Positions 31,540-40,800 of a stretch of DNA of 64,000 nt are shown here, one piece after another (the first letter of the stretch is position 1; every line of letters begins with the position of its first letter). The position numbers were made by a program, and so were the translations under genes. Source of the DNA: an uncultured Bacteroidia bacterium (lineage in GTDB: Bacteria > Bacteroidota > Bacteroidia > Bacteroidales > UBA932); the NCBI GenBank assembly GCA_902798975.1, contig CADBYT010000003.1, positions 41,729 through 105,728 on the forward strand, in the 5' to 3' direction. The notes below the pieces were generated by a model that was given only the letters and a program-made list of their open reading frames with translations, was not told the origin of the DNA and did no database searches.

Positions 31540-33090
31540 TTAAAAGCCCGGATTCTGTTCAATTTCGCTGTTGAGGCGGATCTCCGTGGCAGGATAAGGA
31601 AGACGGTCGTTCTTGCCGGGCTTGAAGCCGTTGGCAGGATTGCCGCAGTTCTTATACAAAACCTGGCCGTTCACCTGGAGTTCAGGATAGGTGTCGCCGT
31701 TCTTGGACATCTTGCTGCCCTCACCCCAGCGGAGGAGGTCCTGCATGCGGGTGCCCTCGCCGAAGAGTTCGAGGCGCTTCTCCAGCTTGATGTCATCCAG
31801 CGTCACACCGTTCTTGGGGGCCAGATGGGCGCGGGCACGCACCAGGTTCACATACTCGGCGGCCTTGTCGGGATTGCCGGCGGCCAGATGGGCCTCAGCG
31901 CCGCAGAGGAGCACCTCGGCGTAGCGCATCCACAGGGTATTGGCCATGTAGACAAAGTCGTTGCCCATACCGCGCTCATCGGCGAGGATGCGGAGTTTCC
32001 ACATGAAGTATCCCTCACCGATCACCGGGCTCTTGAGGGTGATGCCCAGCTCATCTTTCAGCTGGCCGAGGGTCTTGAGGGATTCATTCAGGCGGTAGCC
32101 GTCCTCACCCTCATCCTTCACGAAATCGTCGTACAGACTCTTGGTCGGGACGCGGAAGCCCCAGCCGGTGTTCATGATCGGCGTGTCGGCCGGCCAGTTC
32201 ATCTTGTCCATACGCCAGTTGGTCATCAGCGCGTACATGCTGAAATTCTGGAAGGAGTTGTTGTCGTCGTGCACACGGTTGCTTTCGAAGATGCTCTCCT
32301 TGTTGTGTTTGTTGGAGGCGCGGTGAATCAGGCTGTAATCCTCCATCAACTCGTACTTGCCGGAATTCACCACCGCGTCGAACTGGGCGGCGGCCTCTTT
32401 GTTCTTGCCCTGCCACAGGTAAACCTTGCCCAGGAGGGCCTGGGCGAACTGCTTGGTCACGCGCCAGGTGGCGTTGTCGTTCACGCCGGTCTTCTCGGCC
32501 AGGGCGCCGGAACTGATGGCTTCGGTGAGATCCTGTTCCATCAGCCCCCAGAGCTCCTCGTCGGTGCCGTTGGGCACGTTGTACTCGGACGGAGCAAGTT
32601 CGTGGTCCACGAGCGGCGGGTTGCCCCACATGGTCTTGAGGTCGAAGTACGCAAAGGCACGGAAGACCTTGGCTTCGGCCCGGGCCATCCTGGCCATGGC
32701 GGAAGCGCCTTCCTCGGACACGTGGCCCAGGATGACGTTGGCCTTGTAGATCAGCGTGTAGTAGGTGGTGAACATCGCCTCCACGTATTCTTCTTCGGCA
32801 TCGAAGGTGAACTCGTTCAGGTGCTCGAGGTTGTAGTTGTCATTCCGCATGGAGCCGCCGGCCCAGAAGTCGTCGGTAAGCATGGCCTTGCAGAGCTTCA
32901 CGTTGTATTCCCAACCGCGGACTTCGAGGTACATGGCCACGTCGGCGGAAAGGATCTGATCATCCGTTTTGTAGTAGGTATTGTAGTCCAGCACGCCTTT
33001 CTGGGGGATATCCAGCATGTCGGAGCAGGAAACGGCAGCGAAAGAGCAAACGGCTGCCATCACGGACAAAATGAGATTTCTTGTTTTCAT
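31540..33090 (-). CDS. SusD/RagB family nutrient-binding lipoprotein
   Basis: 516 residues with a lipoprotein signal (CSFAAVSCSDML). The helical TPR-like SusD fold is indicated by ARAEAKVFRAFAYFDLKTMW and ALLGKVYLWQGKNKEAAAQF; the C-terminal block has LEKRLELFGEGTRMQDLLRW and ends in the usual NPGF. SusD forms the lid of the SusC transporter at the cell surface and captures oligosaccharides. It lies 14 bases after susC. Confidence 0.95.
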   Translation of the reverse strand: MKTRNLILSVMAAVCSFAAVSCSDMLDIPQKGVLDYNTYYKTDDQILSADVAMYLEVRGWEYNVKLCKAMLTDDFWAGGSMRNDNYNLEHLNEFTFDAEEEYVEAMFTTYYTLIYKANVILGHVSEEGASAMARMARAEAKVFRAFAYFDLKTMWGNPPLVDHELAPSEYNVPNGTDEELWGLMEQDLTEAISSGALAEKTGVNDNATWRVTKQFAQALLGKVYLWQGKNKEAAAQFDAVVNSGKYELMEDYSLIHRASNKHNKESIFESNRVHDDNNSFQNFSMYALMTNWRMDKMNWPADTPIMNTGWGFRVPTKSLYDDFVKDEGEDGYRLNESLKTLGQLKDELGITLKSPVIGEGYFMWKLRILADERGMGNDFVYMANTLWMRYAEVLLCGAEAHLAAGNPDKAAEYVNLVRARAHLAPKNGVTLDDIKLEKRLELFGEGTRMQDLLRWGEGSKMSKNGDTYPELQVNGQVLYKNCGNPANGFKPGKNDRLPYPATEIRLNSEIEQNPGF

Positions 33091-33104
33091 AAGGCAGTCA
33101 AATT

Positions 33105-36100
33105 TTAGAAGGTGATATTAATACCGAAGACGACCTTCTTGGCGGTAGGATAGGAACCCTTGTCCACGCCGAGGCTGCTTCCGGTACCGGTGATCTCAGG
33201 ATCGAAACCCGGATAGTTGGAGAAGGTGAACCAGTCGTCCAGGGAACCGTAGATGCGGAGGTTCTCCACCTTGAACTTGCGGGTGAAGCTCTGCGGCAGG
33301 GTGTAGCCCAGCTGGATCTGCTTGATCTTGACATAGCTGCCGTCAAAGACGACCGCGTCGGAGGTCAGGTACTGCTGCCAGTTGGCGGCATTGGCGGCCG
33401 GTTTGGTACCGTTGGTGTGGTCCGGCGTCCAGCGGTCCTCCGTGAGGAAGGACAGGCGGTTGGACGGATAGTCCACCACGGTGAGGCAGTTGTAGATCTT
33501 GCTGCCGGCGGCGCCGGTAAGGAAGACCACGGCGTCGAGGCCCTTCCAGGCGGCGTTGAGGGTGAGACCGAAGTTCACCGTCGGAATACCGGAACCGAGG
33601 TCCATCTTGTCGGCCTGGGTGGTGTCGCCGCTGCCGTCGAGGTCCTGGAAAATCGCATTGCCGTTCGCAGGATCGATGCCGAGGAAATGATAGCCGTAGA
33701 AGTGCCATGCGGGATAGCCCGTTTCGAAACGGGTGATGGTGCCGTAGTTGCGGACGCCCGTTCCGTCAATACCGTCGGAGAGGGTCTCATGCAGGTAGGT
33801 CACCTCGTTCTTCAGGGTGGAAAGGTTACCGCCGATGCTGTAGCTGAAGTCGCCGATCTGGTCGCGCCACTTGATCTCGAACTCGAAACCGGTGTTTCGG
33901 ACATTACCGGCGTTCACCGGAGAGGCGGTCACACCCACCACGGTGGACGGGGTGATGCCGGTCACGATCAGGTCCTTGGTCATCTTGTTGAACCAGTCGA
34001 CGCTGAAGGTCAGTCGGTCGCGCAGGAAGCGCAGGTCGAGGCCGAAGTTCAGCTGCTCGGAGGTCTCCCACTTGAGCTCCTCGTTACCCGTGGAGGAAGG
34101 AGCGTAGCCGAGGAGGTAATCCAGGCCGTTGCCGGTCGGATAGTTGCCCGTCTGGGCGATCACGTTGGCGTAGCGGTATCCGCTCAGGCCGGCGAGGGAA
34201 CCGTTCTGGCCCCAGCTGGCGCGGAATTTCGCGTAGTTGACAGCGCTCTTGAGGGAGCGGAAGAACGGCTCTTCGGAGATCGTCCAACCGGCGGACACGG
34301 AGGGGAAGTAGCCCCAGCGTCTCGGCTTCGGGAGGATGGAAAGGTCAGCCGCATCAGCACGGAAGGAAGCCTGCAGGTTGTACTTGTTCTGGTAGCTCCA
34401 GTTGGCACGTGCGAAGTAGGAAAGCTTGCGGGAAATGTTCGGGGTGGCACCGCCCACGGAAGGAACGGCGTTGGCCGAGTGGGAACCGAAGTAGTAGAAC
34501 AGCGGATCGTTCTGGGTGACACCGAGATCATCGTCGCTGCCGCGGTAGCCTCCGTTCATGGAGAAGCTGCGGGAGCTGGTGAAGGAGGTACCCACCATCA
34601 CGGTTACGTTGTGCTTGCCGAAGCTCTGGTTCCAGTTGGCGAAGTTCTCCCACTGATAGTACATGGAGTTGCTGTCGGAACCGGAGAGGCCGATATAGTT
34701 CTGGTAAGCGTTCTGGTTGATGTAGTAGTTGAGGCTGTAACCGTAGTTGTCACTGGCGGAGAAGCGGTAACCCACGCGGGAAGTAATGGTCAGGTGCTTC
34801 CAGGGCGTGAAGTTGATGGCCGTGGAACCGTTGATGTTGAAGCCGTGGGAATCGCTGTAGGAACGGTCGCGCATGATGCGCGGGTTCACGTTCTCGGACG
34901 GGTTGAAATAAGAGGCGGCGTAGTAGTTGCCGTTCTCGTCCTTGAGCAGGTTGCGGCCGCTGTCCAGGTAGGACTGCATGAAGGCGGGGAGCTCATCCGG
35001 AGCATAGGTCGTAGGAGTAAGCGGGTCGAGCTGGAGGGCGGAGAGTACGGCGGAACCGTAGTCGGAGCCCTCGGAGACGCTGCGGGCCTGATAGTACTCG
35101 ACCTGGTTGTTGGTCTGGATTTCCAGCCAGGGCTTGAACTTCCAGGAGGCGTTCACCATGAAGGTCAGACGCTTGTAGACGTCGGAGTCACCCACGAACA
35201 TACCGTTGTTGTCCAGGTAGGAAGCGGAAACATAGAGATTGCCGCGGTCGGCACCGGCGCTGAACGACAGGTTGTGGTGCTGCATCAGGGAGTTCTCGTA
35301 AGAATAGGCCAGCCAGTCGGTATTGGTCTTGAAGTCCCAGTTGGCATAGAAGTCCGTGATGGTGTAGCGGCCGTTCTCGATGAAATACTGCATGTACTGC
35401 TCGGCATTCATCACCTTCGGCACGTGGTTCAGACTCTGCGAAGTGAGCTGATAGGAATAGCTGATCCGGCCCTCGCCCTGGCCGCGGCGGGTGGTGATCA
35501 TGATCACACCGTTACCGGCCTCGGCGCCGTAGATAGCGGCGGAAGCACCGTCCTTGAGGACTTCCATGGACTCGATATCGTTCGGGTCGATACCGGCGAT
35601 GGAGTTGGTGCGGCGGCCGTCCACGACGTACAGCGGGTTGGAGGAGCCGTTGGAGGAAATACCACGGACCTGGATGCTCGGAGAGGCGCCCGGACGGGCG
35701 GAGCTGGAGAACACCTGCACGCCGGCGGTCTTGCCCTGGAGAGCGGATTCCGGCGAGGTGATGGTACGGTTCTGGATGTCCTCGGATTTCACTTGGGAAA
35801 TGGAACCGGTCACATCTGATTTTCTCTGGACACCGTAGCCAACGACCACGGTTTCTTCCAGCATCTCCGCGTCGGTGATGAGTTTGACGTTGAGCGTACG
35901 GGACTCGTTCACGACGATCTCCTGGGTGGTGAAACCGACAGAGGAGAACACCAGCGTCGCGCCGGCAGGTACGGAGATGGAATAGTTGCCGTCAAAGTCC
36001 GTCACGACGCCGTTGGTCGTGCCTTTCTCGAAGACACCGACACCGATCATCGGCTCGTTCTGGTCATCGACGACTGTTCCGGAGACGGTCACCCGCGTCT

Positions 36101-36173
36101 GTGCCGCAAGCGAGAGTCCCATCAAGAGCGACAGCCCGAGGGCCGCCAGTCTTTTCAATGCAGAATTACTCAT
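33105..36173 (-). CDS. SusC/RagA family TonB-dependent outer-membrane transporter
   Basis: 1022 residues. The order is: signal peptide; carboxypeptidase-regulatory-like domain at about 28-105 (VSGTVVDDQNEPMIGVGVFE); a TonB-box-like segment; the plug at about 115-235 (SALQGKTAGVQVFSSSARPG, PLYVVDGRR); a 22-strand barrel ending in aromatic NITF. It imports the glycan captured by SusD, powered by TonB. It is the second gene of the operon after the carboxylesterase. The plug motifs and the C-terminal signature are intact. Confidence 0.96.
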   Translation of the reverse strand: MSNSALKRLAALGLSLLMGLSLAAQTRVTVSGTVVDDQNEPMIGVGVFEKGTTNGVVTDFDGNYSISVPAGATLVFSSVGFTTQEIVVNESRTLNVKLITDAEMLEETVVVGYGVQRKSDVTGSISQVKSEDIQNRTITSPESALQGKTAGVQVFSSSARPGASPSIQVRGISSNGSSNPLYVVDGRRTNSIAGIDPNDIESMEVLKDGASAAIYGAEAGNGVIMITTRRGQGEGRISYSYQLTSQSLNHVPKVMNAEQYMQYFIENGRYTITDFYANWDFKTNTDWLAYSYENSLMQHHNLSFSAGADRGNLYVSASYLDNNGMFVGDSDVYKRLTFMVNASWKFKPWLEIQTNNQVEYYQARSVSEGSDYGSAVLSALQLDPLTPTTYAPDELPAFMQSYLDSGRNLLKDENGNYYAASYFNPSENVNPRIMRDRSYSDSHGFNINGSTAINFTPWKHLTITSRVGYRFSASDNYGYSLNYYINQNAYQNYIGLSGSDSNSMYYQWENFANWNQSFGKHNVTVMVGTSFTSSRSFSMNGGYRGSDDDLGVTQNDPLFYYFGSHSANAVPSVGGATPNISRKLSYFARANWSYQNKYNLQASFRADAADLSILPKPRRWGYFPSVSAGWTISEEPFFRSLKSAVNYAKFRASWGQNGSLAGLSGYRYANVIAQTGNYPTGNGLDYLLGYAPSSTGNEELKWETSEQLNFGLDLRFLRDRLTFSVDWFNKMTKDLIVTGITPSTVVGVTASPVNAGNVRNTGFEFEIKWRDQIGDFSYSIGGNLSTLKNEVTYLHETLSDGIDGTGVRNYGTITRFETGYPAWHFYGYHFLGIDPANGNAIFQDLDGSGDTTQADKMDLGSGIPTVNFGLTLNAAWKGLDAVVFLTGAAGSKIYNCLTVVDYPSNRLSFLTEDRWTPDHTNGTKPAANAANWQQYLTSDAVVFDGSYVKIKQIQLGYTLPQSFTRKFKVENLRIYGSLDDWFTFSNYPGFDPEITGTGSSLGVDKGSYPTAKKVVFGINITF

Positions 36174-36188
36174 TTGATTTTGAATTGG

Positions 36189-37664
36189 TTAGTTGGATAT
36201 AGAAGATTCAAGATTCAGCAGCATCGTCGCCGGACGTGCGACCGTGTACGGTTCCCATTCGGGCATACCGTCCGCGGACGGGACGCCCGTCTTGGCGAAG
36301 TTCGTCCAGAGGCGGCTGATGCGGTGACCCAGTTCGACGGCGTCCGCTCCCCCGCCCGTGAACGTGCGGTGCAGCTCGACGTTGTCGAAGACGAAAGGAA
36401 TCTCGATGCAGTGCGTGCTGCCGAAGGCGCCGTCCAGCACCGGGGATTCCCAGGTAAATTGATAGAGGTATACGGGCGCGCAGCCGGCAGCGGCCCGGTC
36501 GGCGGCCTGCTGGACAGCCAGCGGCTTGAAGATCGGGTCTTCCCGGTCGCGCGTGAATTCATGATAGGTCGTGCCGATGATGACCGGGATGTCCCTGGAC
36601 AGGGCCATGGAGGCCGGCGCGCCGGGCTGGGCGGGCAAGATGGCGCCGTCCACCACCGGACGCGTGCCGAAAATGATCTGGTTCAGGAAGTTGGCGGGAA
36701 GCTCGCCGGCCTGTTCCGCTTCCGCGCGTACGAGCGCGACCGCTTTATCATAAGCGGCGAGCAGCGTCGCATATGGAACTGCCTGGATGTCGTCGATGCG
36801 GGACGGGCTGATGCCGAGCTCGCGGACCGTGGCGGCGCCGATGCGGCGGGACCACTTCTGCGGCAGCGCCTCCAGGATGGAGCCGCTCTCGACGATCGCC
36901 TTGCCGAAGAGGCCCTGGGCGGAAGGCATGGCCAGCAGGGTGCAGACCTTGCCGCCACCGCCGGACTGGCCGAAGATGGTCACGTTGGCGGGATCGCCGC
37001 CGAACGCGGAAATATTGTCACGCACCCACTCCAGCGCCTTCACGATGTCGGTCATGCCGAGGTTGCCGGAAGCGGCGTACTTGGCGCCGAAACCGGACAG
37101 ATCGAGGAAACCGAGCACGTTGAGACGGTGGTTCAGGCTGACGACCACGACGCCGTGGTCGCGCGCGAGATTCGAACCGTCATAGGAAATCTGCTCCTGG
37201 CCGGAACCGGCGCTGAAACCGCCGCCGTGCAGCCAGACCATCACAGGGCGCTTCCGGCCGTCGTTGATGCCGGCCGTCCAGATATTGACGCGCAGGCAGT
37301 CCTCGTCGGGAAAGCCGTCGTCCCAGTGCATGGCAAAAGCCTGATTATCATCATACCATCCCGTCCTGGCCCCCTGCGGGCAGGTCGGACCGTAGGCGCG
37401 ACTGGACCGGACACCTTCCCAGGCATCGGGATCGGTGGCGGGCTGGAAGCGCTCGGCCTTGGCATAAGGAATACCTTTAAAAGTAATGACGCCGTCTTCG
37501 ATGTAACCGGCGACGGCTCCGGACCGGGTCTGTACCGTAGCCGCTTTGGCGGAAGTCTCCAGCTCGTGGTGGGCGTCGGACTTCACCGGGGGGTTGCCGG
37601 TGCCGCAGGAGAGCGGCACCAGACAAGCCGCGATCATCAGGAATAGTGTTCTCACTTGTTTCAT
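36189..37664 (-). CDS. Type-B carboxylesterase lipoprotein
   Basis: 491 residues with a lipoprotein signal (CLVPLSCG). The COesterase fold is shown by GIPYAKAERFQP, EDCLRVNIW, VMVWLHGGGFSAGSG (oxyanion hole) and VVVVSLNHRLNVLGFL. The nucleophile elbow reads GQSGGGG where most relatives have GESAGG. The acid is probably in the FAFVFDN-like block and the histidine in GSTHCIEIPFVF. It hydrolyses carboxylic esters; its location as first gene of the SusCD operon suggests it acts on the imported substrate. The promoter (-7 at 37689) lies in the shared region with the hybrid regulator. Confidence 0.88.
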   Translation of the reverse strand: MKQVRTLFLMIAACLVPLSCGTGNPPVKSDAHHELETSAKAATVQTRSGAVAGYIEDGVITFKGIPYAKAERFQPATDPDAWEGVRSSRAYGPTCPQGARTGWYDDNQAFAMHWDDGFPDEDCLRVNIWTAGINDGRKRPVMVWLHGGGFSAGSGQEQISYDGSNLARDHGVVVVSLNHRLNVLGFLDLSGFGAKYAASGNLGMTDIVKALEWVRDNISAFGGDPANVTIFGQSGGGGKVCTLLAMPSAQGLFGKAIVESGSILEALPQKWSRRIGAATVRELGISPSRIDDIQAVPYATLLAAYDKAVALVRAEAEQAGELPANFLNQIIFGTRPVVDGAILPAQPGAPASMALSRDIPVIIGTTYHEFTRDREDPIFKPLAVQQAADRAAAGCAPVYLYQFTWESPVLDGAFGSTHCIEIPFVFDNVELHRTFTGGGADAVELGHRISRLWTNFAKTGVPSADGMPEWEPYTVARPATMLLNLESSISN

Positions 37665-37688
37665 TTATGGTCCCTTTTTAACCAGTGG

Positions 37689-37696
37689 CAAAATTA
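37689..37696 (-). promoter_or_regulatory. -7 element of the SusCD operon
   Basis: TAATTTTG on the minus strand, 24 bases before the carboxylesterase ATG. There is no TTG at 19-21 bases upstream, so the promoter probably needs an activator. Confidence 0.55.
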
Positions 37697-37766
37697 GATG
37701 GAACGGGCAAGATTCTTTTTCTATAGATTTCAAATGCTTTCATTGCCGTACAAGGAGGCCTTTCCG

Positions 37767-37794
37767 TTTGTTCATTTTTATTCTTTTTTGTTCA
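37767..37794 (+). repeat. Direct repeat TTTGTTCA, possible regulator half-sites
   Basis: TTTGTTCA occurs at 37767-37774 and 37787-37794, exactly 20 bases apart and therefore on the same helix face. The same TTGTTCA core is in the 38-bp sites at 19624 and 25652. The pair lies between the SusCD operon and the hybrid regulator gene. Confidence 0.55.
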
Positions 37795-37834
37795 ATTCCT
37801 GCGATAATTGACAATTTTTTCCTAATATAGAGGT

Positions 37835-40800
37835 ATGAAAATAAAGCAATTGATTTCCCTGGCCTTCCTGTTGCCCATCGCCTGCACCGGACCGCAACGC
37901 ACGGTCGCCGTCCCGGCGCCCGACGGCGTCATCATTGCAGACCGGCTGTCCAACCAGAAGGTGAATGCTTTTGCGGAAGACGCCGATGGCCACATCTGGA
38001 TCGGCACCTTCCGCGGGCTGAACAAATATACCATCCACGACTTCCACCAGTATTTCTGCACCGACGACACCCTCGGACTGCCGGACAACCAGGTCACTGC
38101 CCTGCGGCGAAGCAGCGACGGCAAGCTTTGGATCGGGACCGTCAATGGCGTCGCCATCCGTACGGAAGACGGGGATTTCCGGCGGATTCCGATGGATGGC
38201 GGCAACCTCAACATCAGCGAGATCGTCGAAACCCGCGACGGGCGCATGCTCTTCAACGGATCCGGACAGATGTACCGCTACGACCCCGACAGCGGTCACA
38301 TCGTGCCTGCTATCCGCGATTACGGCGGCTACAGCACGATGGTGGGGGCAGACGGCCGGATCTGGACCTCTACCCTGCAGGAGCTCCGCTGCTTCGATCC
38401 GGCCGGGTTCTCCCCTGCCGGCACCTGGCCCACACGCCACTTCGTCTACCATTCCACCCTGGCTGCAACGGGTGAAATCTGGCTTTCCGGCATGGGGCAG
38501 CTGAGCATTTTCGATCCGCGCACGGAGAAGTGGGCGGAGATACCGCGAGTCATCCTGCAGGAGTCCCGCCTGACCCGGGGCGATATCGATATCCTCTTCG
38601 CCAACGGGACGGACATCCTGCTCCACACCATCGCGGACGGCATGTTCTGCTACAGTCTGACCACAGGGAAGCTGCTGCACCAGTCCGATCCCGGATTCCC
38701 CTACCAGATCCCGGATTTCGAGATCCGCACCCTGTTCCGCGACAGCCACGGCAACCTCTGGTTCGGCTCCACGGACCAGGGATACAGCATCTCCTACACC
38801 GACAAGGACGGCTTCGACAGCATCCCCCTCCTGAAAAGCCGCTTCAGTAACACCTCCATTCCCTCCGTTTGCGCCGACCATGACGGGAACCTCTGGATCG
38901 CCACCTACAACGACGGCCTCTACGTCTACAACATCTTGTCCAGGGAGCTGAAACGGATGGAGATCAACCACCTCGTGCCCAACAGCAACATCGGTTACAT
39001 ACGTTGCTCACACATTTTTTGCGATGCCCAGGGCGAGCTGTGGCTGACCATGACCGAGAAATACTGCGTACTGCGCTGCCGGTATGACGGGAAACAGCTG
39101 CACGCAGTGGACCTCATCGGAATGACCGTCCCCCTTGCCATTTCGCAGGACGACCTGGACCGCATCTGGATCTCCGGCTACTCCGACGAACTTGTCCGCT
39201 ATGACAAGAACACCCGCACCCAGGAACGCTTCCACCTGCCGTCCGACCAGTGGACCTTTGTCCCCACCCTGCTTCAGGTCGCGCCCGGGCGCATGCTCGC
39301 CGCCTCCTTCGCCAACCCGATGTGCGAAGTCTTCACCAACTCGGGGGAGATGCAGTTCATCCGGATGCCGGACGAGGAGTGGCGGCACAATATCCGTCAC
39401 GGCGTCATCATCCCCACCAGCCTGTTCCGCGACAGCGCCGGCGACATTTGGCTCGGCACCGTCGGCAACGGACTGCTGCACCGCGAGCGCGACACCCAGC
39501 TCACCCGTCCCATAGAAGGACTCCCCTGCCCGGATATCTGCGCTATCCAGGAAGACCACCAGGGCAATGTATGGATCAGCACGATGTATGGCCTGGCCCG
39601 CTACGACCGCACCGTCGGCACGGTCACCAGTTTCTTCGAGAGCGACGGCCTGGGCGGGAACCAGTTCTACGACCGCTCGTCCTGCATCCTGCCGGACGGC
39701 ACGCTCATCTTCGGCGGCACGCACGGCCTGACCTGCTTCAACCCGCTGGACATCAGCAGGAAAGTCTCACGGCCCGTGACCTTCGAGGACCTCAAGATAC
39801 ACAACATCCTCGTCCAGCCCGGCCCCGGCGCTCCGATTGAACGCGAACTGACCAGCCAGCCCGAGATCACGATCCGTCACGACCAGAACGGCTTCAGCAT
39901 CTCCTACGCTGCGCTCGAATACACTCCACACGCCAACGTGCGCTATGAATACCGGATGGAAGGGTTCGACGACTACTGGATCAATGCCGGCACGGCGAAC
40001 GAGGCGTATTACGCCAACCTCCCGGCGGGGCACTACCGTTTCCGGGCCCGGATCCAGGACGAGCCGGACAGCGAGCAGTCTCTTTCCGTCCACATCCTAC
40101 CACCCTGGTACCGCACCTGGTGGGCCCGTATTCTCTCCTGGATCGTTATCGTCGGTGTGATCGCCTTCGTCTGGCTGGTCTACCGTCGCATTCACCGCGT
40201 CCGCAAACAGGCAGCCAAGTCCATCCGCGAGGAGCGGCGCGAACGCGAACGCGCAGAAGCTGCCCAGGAGGAAGAGAAGCGTCTCAACCGCATCCAGATG
40301 AATTATTTTGCCAACGTGGCACATGAGTTCCGCACCCCGCTCACGATGATTGCAGGCCCGGTGGAGCAGCTTGCCGCCTCGCCCGCCATCCAGGGACAGG
40401 ACCGCAAGCTGCTGGGCATCGCCCAGCGCAACACCGCCTGGATGCTCTCGCTGGTGGGCCAGCTGCTGGATTTCAACCGCATCGGAAACAAGAAACTCCG
40501 GCTCAAAGTGGCCGAAGGCGACATCGTGGCACCGCTCAGTGAGACCGCCGACCTGTTCCGCTTCAACGCGGAATCCAAGGGCATCGAATTCAACACCCAC
40601 GGTCTGGAAGACAGCTTCACCATGTGGCGGGACGCCGACAAGGTGACCAAGATCACGATGAACCTGCTGTCCAATGCGATGAAATTCACGCCTCCGGGCG
40701 GCATGGTGGCCCTTTCCTTTGACGTCCTCCCCCGCGAGGATGTCGAGCGGGAGTTCGCGCTCACGGAGGCCGACACCGACTCGCAGTACGCCCAGATCCG

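Noticed and set aside
33417-35819. 800-codon frame antisense to susC
   Set aside because: Shadow of GC-rich susC; susC has a complete signal peptide, plug and C-terminal signature.
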